Below, piece after piece: positions 1-6,406 of a stretch of DNA of 10,024 bases. The stretch comes from Bacteroidota bacterium (GTDB lineage: Bacteria > Bacteroidota > Bacteroidia > Flavobacteriales_D > Crocinitomicaceae): assembly GCA_024280195.1 (NCBI GenBank), contig JAJRQP010000115.1, forward strand, positions 1 through 10,024, written 5' to 3'. The first letter of the stretch is position 1. Each line of letters opens with the position of its first letter. The translations under genes and the position numbers were made by a program. Under the pieces are notes generated by a model that made no database searches, was not told the origin of the DNA, and worked only from the letters and a program-made list of their open reading frames with translations.

Positions 1-758
1 CCAAATCCAATGTTTTCAATTGGAATAAGGTTGTCGGGAGAATTAAAATACAAACCTACTTTTTGCTTTCCTTTAGAGGTAAACTCTTTGACAGACCAAC
101 CTTTAGTTTTGTTTTGAAAATCTCTAGCTGCAAAGAAAATTTTATCACCAGTAAAGCCTACGTATTCCCAGTTTCCATAATTTTCATCTTTAAGAGAAGC
201 GTAGGGAATTGACCCTAATTCTACGGCATAACACAGAAAATTGTGATGGGTAATAAATGTTGCAATTTCGATGACGCTTTTATTTTTTTTGTCTTGGTAT
301 CTAAAATGATGCACCAATGCTTTGTCTGTCACAACTACATTGACCAATTCTAATTTATTGTAATCATACTGCCCTAGCTTTTTAACAGCATTTCCAATTG
401 AAACAGAGGTTGCTTTTACATTTCCTGCAGAATTTAACTGACTGAATGAGACTTTTCCATTTTTTAAATTCAAATTATCTAGGAAATAAACATAACGGGC
501 ATTTTCACTTGAAATAAAGTAAAACTCTTCTTCTTTTGGAGAGAATTTCTGGTCCCAAATACTTGTGTTTTGGTTTCCGACGAGCGTTAAATTTACTTGC
601 TTTGCATTACCTTGAGGGTCTTTACTCATTAATAATGCACCCATTCCTTTCCATTCTATGATGTCGTAAAAAGGATGGGTAACCTCTTCAATATCAAAAA
701 CTTGAGAGAAGCTGGTTAATATGATAAAGCAAGACAGAGACGATAATAAATATTTCAT
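1..758 (-). CDS. Secreted protein of unknown function (partial, C-terminus outside window)
   Basis: An open frame of 252 codons runs from an ATG at 758 off the left edge with no stop. The N-terminus (MKYLLSSLSCFIILTSFSQ) is a typical Sec signal peptide: one Lys, a hydrophobic core, and likely cleavage before Gln19. The early Cys10 does not sit in a proper lipobox, so a lipoprotein is unlikely. The visible mature part alternates short hydrophobic and polar stretches rich in Tyr, Phe, Asn and Lys (for example FYFISSENARYVYFLDNL), which suggests beta structure, perhaps propeller-like. There is no second membrane segment and no catalytic motif I recognise. It is divergent from the lysyl endopeptidase gene, with 208 bases between their starts, and a promoter-like sequence lies just upstream. 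I cannot assign a function. Confidence refers to it being a real exported protein gene. Confidence 0.82.
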   Translation of the reverse strand, partial: MKYLLSSLSCFIILTSFSQVFDIEEVTHPFYDIIEWKGMGALLMSKDPQGNAKQVNLTLVGNQNTSIWDQKFSPKEEEFYFISSENARYVYFLDNLNLKNGKVSFSQLNSAGNVKATSVSIGNAVKKLGQYDYNKLELVNVVVTDKALVHHFRYQDKKNKSVIEIATFITHHNFLCYAVELGSIPYASLKDENYGNWEYVGFTGDKIFFAARDFQNKTKGWSVKEFTSKGKQKVGLYFNSPDNLIPIENIGF

Positions 759-790
759 ATAGTTTTTTTATTGATAAAGCAATGACCGTG

Positions 791-821
791 CAAATTTTTG
801 AACCAACCTTAGTCGTTACAA
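791..821 (-). promoter_or_regulatory. Candidate Bacteroidota-type promoter for the 1-758 gene
   Basis: Read on the minus strand, TTG (821-819) is followed after 20 bases by AAAATTTG (798-791). This matches the TTG / TAnnTTTG pattern of Bacteroidota sigma factors at 7 of 8 positions in the -7 box, with normal spacing. Transcription would start near 785 and leave a leader of about 27 bases. Such short AT-rich motifs also occur by chance, so this is only a candidate. Confidence 0.35.
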
Positions 822-914
822 TTACGTTATCTAAATATTAAGGTGCAATTTAATTAATTGACAACAATATAACAATTAGGATTCACAGAATAGCTTCATT
901 GTGACTCATCAGTA

Positions 915-953
915 ACAACTAAAAGTTGTATTTTTAACATCTGTTGTTAACAA
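915..953 (+). promoter_or_regulatory. Inverted repeats just upstream of the lysyl endopeptidase start
   Basis: ACAACT-AAA-AGTTGT (915-929) is a perfect 6-bp inverted repeat. TTGTTAACAA (944-953) is a perfect 10-base palindrome ending 13 bases before the ATG at 967. The segment AACAAC (914-919) can also pair with GTTGTT (943-948), so two mutually exclusive folds are possible if this is transcribed leader. No convincing TAnnTTTG promoter with proper spacing was found for the gene; near matches at 929-936 and 955-962 lack a well-placed TTG. A role as operator or leader structure is inference. Confidence 0.25.
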
Positions 954-966
954 ATACTTTTAAACT

Positions 967-3042
967 ATGAAAAAACTACTTTTATTTATCGGATTATTCC
1001 TTGTTAGTTCAATTACTTTTGGACAACAAGGAGACGGAGGTTCACCAAGATATTCTGGAGCCAAAAACGCTATTGATTCGCGTTCATTTTCAACGCCAAA
1101 CATTGACGATCTATTAGCAGAGGATGCAATTTCTGATGTGACAAAAGACAGCCGATGGAGATTTGGGTATAATAACTATACTGATTTCAATCTGACTAAT
1201 TCTGGAACATGGCAAAACCTTGCCAATGGAGGTAAAATTTGGCAATTGTCATTGACTTGTGCAAACGCATTGACTATTAACTTAACATTGGACAACGTTG
1301 TTATCCCTGAAGGAAATGAGATGTATGTATTTAACCCAAGTAAATCATTTATTCTCGGGAAATTTTCTAAGAAACACCTTTATGAGGGTCAATTAGGTAC
1401 AGAGTTAGTGCCTGGAGAGACAGCTATAATAGAATATTATGTTGCTCCAGAGAATATTGATACAGAAAAAAGTTTAACAATCAATACGGTAACTCATGGT
1501 TATAGAACGGCTGAAGAATTTCAAGAGAAAGCTTTTGGTTCTTCAGGAAGTTGTAATATGAATTCAATATGTCCGGATGGTGTCCCTATTACAAATGCAA
1601 TTAGAGCAACTATGATGCTTGTATCGGGAAGTAATGGTTTTTGTACAGGATCAATGATTAACAATACAGCAAATGATGGAACTCCTTATGTTTTAACAGC
1701 GAATCATTGTTATAGTAACCCAGCATCATGGATTTTTAGATTTAATTGGGCTTCAGCTACTTGTGCAAACCCTGGAGGTTCTCCTTCTTTTCAATCTATA
1801 TCTGGTGCGATTCTACGCTCAAGAAGAACACCTTCTGATTTTTGCTTGGTTGAAATTACAGGGGGGTTAATTAACGGAACAGTACCGTTGGCATTTAACA
1901 CCTATTTCCCAGGATGGGACAATAGTGATACACCTCCATCTTCAGCTCATTGTGTACACCACCCGAGAGGAGATATAAAGAAAATCTCTTTTGATGATAA
2001 TGCTTTATCATCTGCTAACGGAATGGGTTCATCTGAAGCAAATAGCCAATGGCAAGTTGTTTGGGATAGAAATACAACAACAGAACCCGGTTCTTCAGGT
2101 TCTCCTTTATTCGATCAAAATGGGAGAATTATTGGTCAACTATGGGGTGGAGGAGCTTCTTGCGGAAATTTATCTGCACCAGATTATTATGGAAAAGTAT
2201 CGTATTCATGGAACCCTTCAGGAAGCAACCAAACTAATCAATTGAAATTTTGGTTAGATCCATCAAATACTGGAAATACTATTCAAAATGGTTTTGATCC
2301 CCTCGTATCATTATGTAATTCAACATATAGTAATTCTTCTACCCCTGAAACATGCTTCAATGACGCTACAGGAAGTGTTACTGTTACTTTCACAACTGGT
2401 AATTCTTCAGGAGCTACATTTGATATTGGTAATGGACCTCAAGCTTCAGGCTCATTTACTGGCTTGACTCAAGGAACGTATGATGTTGATGTAATTGATG
2501 GGGACGCTTGTTTGACTACTGTGTCAGTTACTGTTGGAGGACCTGCTAACTTAACAATTGGAGCAGGTGTGAATGCAGAAATAACGGCAAATACAGGATC
2601 AATTAACTTAACTATTAATGGTGGAACATTAAATTATACCGTTTCGTGGACAGGACCAAATAGCTTTAGTTCAAGTTCTGAAGATATATCAGGGCTTGCG
2701 GGAGGCGTTTATAATGTTACTGTAACAGATGCAAATGGTTGTACCGTTGCGAATAGTTATACCGTTAATTCTTTTGTAGGAATGGAAGAGTTAGATGCTT
2801 CTACTGTAAATGTATATCCTAACCCAAGTAATGGGAAATTCAACATTAAATTTAACATGGGAATGTTAGATAATTTAAAAGTTGAAGTGCTTGATTTAGC
2901 AGGAAGAATTGTGATTACAAAAGAATTGACATCTTCTCCAGAAATGGAATTAGACATGTCAACTTCTTCTGAAGGAACTTATATCTTACACATCTCTAAT
3001 GATAGTTCACAAATCACAAAAAGAATTGTGGTGAAGAAATAA
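967..3042 (+). CDS. Secreted lysyl endopeptidase-type serine protease with SprB repeats and T9SS sorting domain
   Basis: A trypsin-fold serine protease (691 aa) predicted to cut after lysine outside the cell. Residues 1-19 are a signal peptide (cleaved before Gln20) and about 20-188 a propeptide. The catalytic domain covers about 189-448 and resembles Achromobacter protease I (API), recalled from memory. The triad is His247 (LTANHC), Asp291 (SDFCLVE) and Ser377 (GSSGSP). Asp406, before YYG, aligns with the API lysine-specificity residue Asp225. Six cysteines match the three API disulfides: 196-399, 202-266, 226-248. Lys188, eight residues before the first of these, is a plausible self-cleavage site. 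Two SprB-like repeats follow (about 459-527 and 528-603), then a type A T9SS sorting domain (about 613-691, with VYPNPSNGKF and a terminal KRIVVKK). It should cross the outer membrane by T9SS and be released or surface-anchored. Trp393 replaces API His210, and Cys293 and Cys329 are extra. Confidence 0.93.
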   Translation: MKKLLLFIGLFLVSSITFGQQGDGGSPRYSGAKNAIDSRSFSTPNIDDLLAEDAISDVTKDSRWRFGYNNYTDFNLTNSGTWQNLANGGKIWQLSLTCANALTINLTLDNVVIPEGNEMYVFNPSKSFILGKFSKKHLYEGQLGTELVPGETAIIEYYVAPENIDTEKSLTINTVTHGYRTAEEFQEKAFGSSGSCNMNSICPDGVPITNAIRATMMLVSGSNGFCTGSMINNTANDGTPYVLTANHCYSNPASWIFRFNWASATCANPGGSPSFQSISGAILRSRRTPSDFCLVEITGGLINGTVPLAFNTYFPGWDNSDTPPSSAHCVHHPRGDIKKISFDDNALSSANGMGSSEANSQWQVVWDRNTTTEPGSSGSPLFDQNGRIIGQLWGGGASCGNLSAPDYYGKVSYSWNPSGSNQTNQLKFWLDPSNTGNTIQNGFDPLVSLCNSTYSNSSTPETCFNDATGSVTVTFTTGNSSGATFDIGNGPQASGSFTGLTQGTYDVDVIDGDACLTTVSVTVGGPANLTIGAGVNAEITANTGSINLTINGGTLNYTVSWTGPNSFSSSSEDISGLAGGVYNVTVTDANGCTVANSYTVNSFVGMEELDASTVNVYPNPSNGKFNIKFNMGMLDNLKVEVLDLAGRIVITKELTSSPEMELDMSTSSEGTYILHISNDSSQITKRIVVKK

Positions 3043-3056
3043 TAAAATTTATTCTT

Positions 3057-3093
3057 AAAAAAAAGCATCAATAGAAATATTGATGCTTTTTTT
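3057..3093. terminator. Bidirectional intrinsic terminator between convergent genes
   Basis: AGCATCAATA (3064-3073), a GAAA loop (3074-3077) and TATTGATGCT (3078-3087) form a perfect 10-bp stem. It is flanked by eight A on the left (3057-3064) and seven T on the right (3087-3093). Either strand therefore reads as hairpin plus U-tract. It lies 14 bases after the protease stop and about 28 bases past the dehydrogenase stop, so it can end transcripts from both sides. Confidence 0.9.
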
Positions 3094-3120
3094 ATGTAAT
3101 TAAAACTGATAGAAGACGAG

Positions 3121-4563
3121 TTAGTACTTTACAAAAACGTTCTTAGGTTCAGTAAAGAAACGCAAGGCCTCCCAACCTCCTTCTCTACCAACACCCGAAG
3201 CTTTCACTCCACCAAAAGGAGTTCTTAAGTCTCTAACTAACCAAGAATTTATCCATACAATACCTGCGTGAACTTCATTCGCCATTCTGTGTGCACGTTT
3301 TAAATCAGAGGTCCAAAGTGTTGTACTGAGTCCATATACTGTAGAATTTGCCATCATTAATACATCTTCTTCCGTATCGAAAGGTGTTATCGTCACAACA
3401 GGTCCGAAAATCTCTTCTTGGTTGGTTCTACAATCGTAGCTTAAGCCTTCGATAACAGTTGGTCGTAAATAATATCCGTCTTCAAACGGAGCTTCCATTT
3501 GAACTTGTACGCCTCCTGTTAGAACAGTTCCGCCTTCTTCTTTGGCTAAATCAACATAAGAAAGTACTTTCTCCATATGTGATTTAGAAACAACCGCTCC
3601 TAATTTTGCTTTTGGATTATTGGGTTCTGCAACTAATAATGCACCAACTTTCTCCACAAATTCTTCTTTAAATTTTTCGTAGATTCCACGTTGAATGAAT
3701 ATTCTTGAACCGCAAAGACAAATTTGTCCTTGGTTAGCAAACGAAGAAAGCAAGGTTGTTTTCATCATCTCATCAAAATCACAATCATCAAAAATGATGT
3801 TCGGGTTTTTACCTCCTAATTCTAATGATAGTTTCTTGAACATCGGAGCAGCAGTGCGGGCAATGTATTCTCCAGTTTTTGTTCCTCCGGTAAAGGAGAT
3901 TGCTTTGATTTTTGGATGCTTGACAATTGCGTCTCCAACAGTGTGACCTTCTCCGTGCAAAATATTAAGAACACCATCGGGCATCCCCGCATCTTTGGCA
4001 ACTTGGCCAAGAAGATAAGCTGTATATGGAGTAACCTCTGACGGTTTGGCAATGATGCAATTTCCAGCAGCTAGAGCAGGAGCTATTTTCCAAGAGAATA
4101 AGTATAAAGGTAAGTTCCAAGGAGAAATACAACCTACAATTCCAATAGGTTTACGAAGTGTGTAGTTAACTCCAACACCTTCCATGTTGTGCGATTCTGA
4201 TGCAAAATGTAAAATTGCCGTTGCAAAGAAATGAAAGTTAGAAACGGCTCTCGGAATATCTACATGAGCAGCTAACGATAAGGGTTTTCCATTGTCGCGA
4301 GATTCAGCCTTGGTAAATTCATCCATTCTTGCTTCAATGCCTTCTGAAAGTTTTACCAAAATTTGACTTCTCTTTTCATTACTCATCTTCGACCAAATAG
4401 GATAGGCTTTTTCTGCTGCATCGACTGCTTTTTGAACATCTTTCGCTCCCGAATTTGGAATCAAACTGTAAACCTTTCCGGTTGCAGGTTCGAAGTTGTC
4501 AATGTATTCTCCTGTCGAAGGCTCACAGTATTCTCCGTTGATAAAGTTGCGTAATCTTTCCAT
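3121..4563 (-). CDS. 2-aminomuconic 6-semialdehyde dehydrogenase-type aldehyde dehydrogenase
   Basis: An NAD-dependent cytosolic aldehyde dehydrogenase of 480 aa, full length for the family. It matches human ALDH8A1 and bacterial 2-aminomuconate/2-hydroxymuconate semialdehyde dehydrogenases along its length (for example ISPWNLPLYL and SSFANQGQICLC). Visible functional residues are Asn150 (oxyanion, PWN), Lys173 and Glu176 (KPSE, NAD), Glu248 (LELGGKNP, general base), Cys282 (GQIC, nucleophile) and Glu384 (EIFGP). Arg105 (DIPR) and Arg444 (WLVR) fall where the Pseudomonas enzyme holds its substrate carboxylate (Arg120 and Arg464, from memory). The likely reaction is 2-aminomuconate semialdehyde to 2-aminomuconate in the kynurenine route of tryptophan breakdown; 2-hydroxymuconic semialdehyde is the main alternative substrate. 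The ATG at 4563 lies 18 bases after the upstream carboxyltransferase stop, with no Shine-Dalgarno sequence, so it is probably co-transcribed as the second operon gene. No other kynurenine gene is visible. Confidence 0.92.
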   Translation of the reverse strand: MERLRNFINGEYCEPSTGEYIDNFEPATGKVYSLIPNSGAKDVQKAVDAAEKAYPIWSKMSNEKRSQILVKLSEGIEARMDEFTKAESRDNGKPLSLAAHVDIPRAVSNFHFFATAILHFASESHNMEGVGVNYTLRKPIGIVGCISPWNLPLYLFSWKIAPALAAGNCIIAKPSEVTPYTAYLLGQVAKDAGMPDGVLNILHGEGHTVGDAIVKHPKIKAISFTGGTKTGEYIARTAAPMFKKLSLELGGKNPNIIFDDCDFDEMMKTTLLSSFANQGQICLCGSRIFIQRGIYEKFKEEFVEKVGALLVAEPNNPKAKLGAVVSKSHMEKVLSYVDLAKEEGGTVLTGGVQVQMEAPFEDGYYLRPTVIEGLSYDCRTNQEEIFGPVVTITPFDTEEDVLMMANSTVYGLSTTLWTSDLKRAHRMANEVHAGIVWINSWLVRDLRTPFGGVKASGVGREGGWEALRFFTEPKNVFVKY

Positions 4564-4581
4564 AATGAATGTCGTCTGTTT

Positions 4582-6123
4582 TTACAAAGGAATATTTCCG
4601 TGTTTTTTCTTTGGTAATGTTTCCGCTTTATTCTCTAGCATTTTGAATCCAGCAATCACTTTTGCTCTTGTTTCTTCTGGAAGAATAACATCATCGATGA
4701 TTCCACGTTCTGCTGCTCGATAAGGATTAGCAAACATCTCAGCGTATTCTTGCTCTTTCTCTAACCATTTTTCTTCTGGATTTTCTGCCGCTTTTATTTC
4801 TCTTTTAAAGATGATTTCAGCAGCTCCTTTTGCACCCATTACTGCAATTTCAGCAGTTGGCCATGCAAAATTCAAATCAGAACCAATACTTTTAGAATTC
4901 ATTACATCAAATGCTCCACCGTATGCTTTTCTAGTAATCACAGTGATCCTTGGAACCGTTGCTTCTGCAAAAGCATAAAGCAATTTTGCTCCATTTGTAA
5001 TAATTCCTCTCCATTCTTGATCTGTACCAGGCAAGAACCCAGGAACATCTTCGAATACCAATAATGGAATATTGAAAGCATCACAAAAACGTACAAATCT
5101 CGCTGCTTTTCGCGAAGAATCAATGTCTAAAACTCCCGCCATTGAATTTGGTTGGTTGGCAACAACTCCTATTGATCGCCCTTCAATTCTTGCGAAACCT
5201 ACAACAATACTTTTAGCAAAATCTTCGTGAACCTCACGGAAAGAATTATCATCGATCGTTGCCTCTATTACTTTACGAATATCGTAAGGCATTTGATTAT
5301 TCTCTGGGAGAATGTTTTTAATACTTTCTATTTTTGAGGTTTTAAAATCCCACATAGTCGGTGACGGTGCCAATTCATTACAGTTTTGAGGCATAAATGT
5401 CACTAAGTCACGAACTTTTTTCAATGCTTCAATGTCGTTTCCTGCGATGAAATGATTCACACCCGATTTTTCTGCATGTGTCTTTGCTCCACCTAATTCT
5501 TCTGATGTTACCTCTTCGTGAGTGACTGTTTTTACAACATTAGGCCCTGTTACGAACATATACGAGGTGTCTTCAACCATGATAGTAAAATCAGTTAAGG
5601 CTGGAGAATAAACTGCACCACCTGCACAAGGTCCCATTATTACACTTAATTGTGGAATAACTCCTGATGCTCTCGTGTTTCTGTAGAATATGTCTGCATA
5701 ACCAGCTAAAGAAACTACACCTTCTTGAATTCTTGCTCCTCCTGAATCATTTAAACCAATTAGCGGAGCTCCATTTTGCATGGCTAAATCCATCACGCGA
5801 CAAATTTTTGCAGCATGTGTTTCAGAAAGGGACCCTCCTAAAACAGTAAAATCTTGCGAAAAGATGTAAATCAATCGTCCGTGAATAGTTCCAAATCCAG
5901 TTACAACACCATCTCCTGGAATTTTATTTTTCTCCAAACCAAAAGAAGTAGAACGATGCTCTACAAACTGGCCTATCTCGTTGAATGAACCTTCGTCCAT
6001 CACTAAAGTAACACGTTCTCTTGCTGTTAACTTACCTTGAGAATGTTGTCTTTCAATACGTTTTTCTCCACCCCCTAATTTAGAAGCTTCCCTTCTGTTT
6101 TTGAGTTCTTGATTTTTGTCCAT
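4582..6123 (-). CDS. pccB: Propionyl-CoA carboxylase beta subunit (acyl-CoA carboxyltransferase)
   Basis: The biotin-dependent carboxyltransferase subunit, 513 aa from the chosen ATG at 6123. It moves carboxyl from carboxybiotin to an acyl-CoA, most likely propionyl-CoA to methylmalonyl-CoA. The fold is two crotonase-like halves (about 1-250 and 270-513). Motifs seen are GGARIQEG (128-135), MGPCAGGAVYSPALTDF (163-179), EELGGAKTH (208-216), PGFLPGT (361-367), AYGGAFDVM (400-408) and the family-typical ending KKHGNIPL. Asp406 falls where Streptomyces PccB has Asp422, which favours propionyl over acetyl (alignment by distance from the C-terminus, from memory). An ATG at 6198 would add 25 hydrophobic or basic residues (MFFFISKNKI...) absent from the family, and a -7-like promoter box lies inside that stretch, so 6123 is preferred. 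First gene of the probable operon with the dehydrogenase. No biotin carboxylase or carrier is in the window. A decarboxylase alpha subunit (mmdA type) is the main alternative. Confidence 0.93.
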   Translation of the reverse strand: MDKNQELKNRREASKLGGGEKRIERQHSQGKLTARERVTLVMDEGSFNEIGQFVEHRSTSFGLEKNKIPGDGVVTGFGTIHGRLIYIFSQDFTVLGGSLSETHAAKICRVMDLAMQNGAPLIGLNDSGGARIQEGVVSLAGYADIFYRNTRASGVIPQLSVIMGPCAGGAVYSPALTDFTIMVEDTSYMFVTGPNVVKTVTHEEVTSEELGGAKTHAEKSGVNHFIAGNDIEALKKVRDLVTFMPQNCNELAPSPTMWDFKTSKIESIKNILPENNQMPYDIRKVIEATIDDNSFREVHEDFAKSIVVGFARIEGRSIGVVANQPNSMAGVLDIDSSRKAARFVRFCDAFNIPLLVFEDVPGFLPGTDQEWRGIITNGAKLLYAFAEATVPRITVITRKAYGGAFDVMNSKSIGSDLNFAWPTAEIAVMGAKGAAEIIFKREIKAAENPEEKWLEKEQEYAEMFANPYRAAERGIIDDVILPEETRAKVIAGFKMLENKAETLPKKKHGNIPL

Positions 6124-6161
6124 AGTTCTTGAGTTGACCGTTGTTTTGCTTATTAGCATAA

Positions 6162-6198
6162 CAAAGATAATTTTATTCTTAGAAATGAAGAAAAACAA
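6162..6198 (-). promoter_or_regulatory. Candidate promoter of the carboxyltransferase-dehydrogenase operon
   Basis: On the minus strand TATCTTTG (6169-6162) is a perfect match to the Bacteroidota -7 element TAnnTTTG. A TTG lies upstream at 6198-6196, but the 26-base spacer is longer than the usual 17-23, so the -33 part is doubtful. Transcription would begin near 6155, about 32 bases before the ATG at 6123. This supports that start and argues against the in-frame ATG at 6198. Confidence 0.5.
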
Positions 6199-6406
6199 TT
6201 TAAAGGACTTTCTTTTTTTATTTAAATTTAAATTAAGGACAACTATAAGCCTTAACTAAACTGATTTACCAAAGAGGGGGCGAGAAGTTTCATCCAACAC
6301 ATAGGATTCTTCAATGATGTTTTACATGTATTAATCGAAAACACTGCAGTATATTTTGTAAGGATGTTTTTTTTGAATAGCTTTATAAATTGCTAAACTA
6401 AATTGT
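6199..6406. other. Divergent intergenic region with dyad TTAAGG-N11-CCTTAA
   Basis: This AT-rich stretch separates the minus-strand operon from the plus-strand metalloprotease. It holds a 14-base AT palindrome (6220-6233) and a perfect dyad TTAAGG (6233-6238) / CCTTAA (6250-6255) with an 11-base gap, which is operator-like in shape. A short G run (6276-6280) stands out in the AT-rich background. TATATTTTG (6350-6358) is a near -7 box for the metalloprotease, with one extra base and no well-placed TTG. No RNA gene or ORF was recognised here. Confidence 0.3.

Noticed and set aside
929..962. TATTTTTA and TACTTTTA as promoter boxes for the lysyl endopeptidase gene
   Set aside because: Each lacks the final G of TAnnTTTG and has no TTG at normal spacing, and the second is too close to the start codon. 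Chance matches are expected in such AT-rich DNA.
1991..2245. Plus-strand ORF of 84 aa inside the lysyl endopeptidase gene
   Set aside because: It is an out-of-frame shadow overlapping the region that encodes the catalytic Ser, with no recognisable protein features.
3695..3946. Plus-strand ORF antisense to the aldehyde dehydrogenase
   Set aside because: It overlaps the conserved catalytic region of a clear full-length enzyme and has no features of its own. The short ORFs at 4363-4554 and 4496-4723 fail for the same reason.
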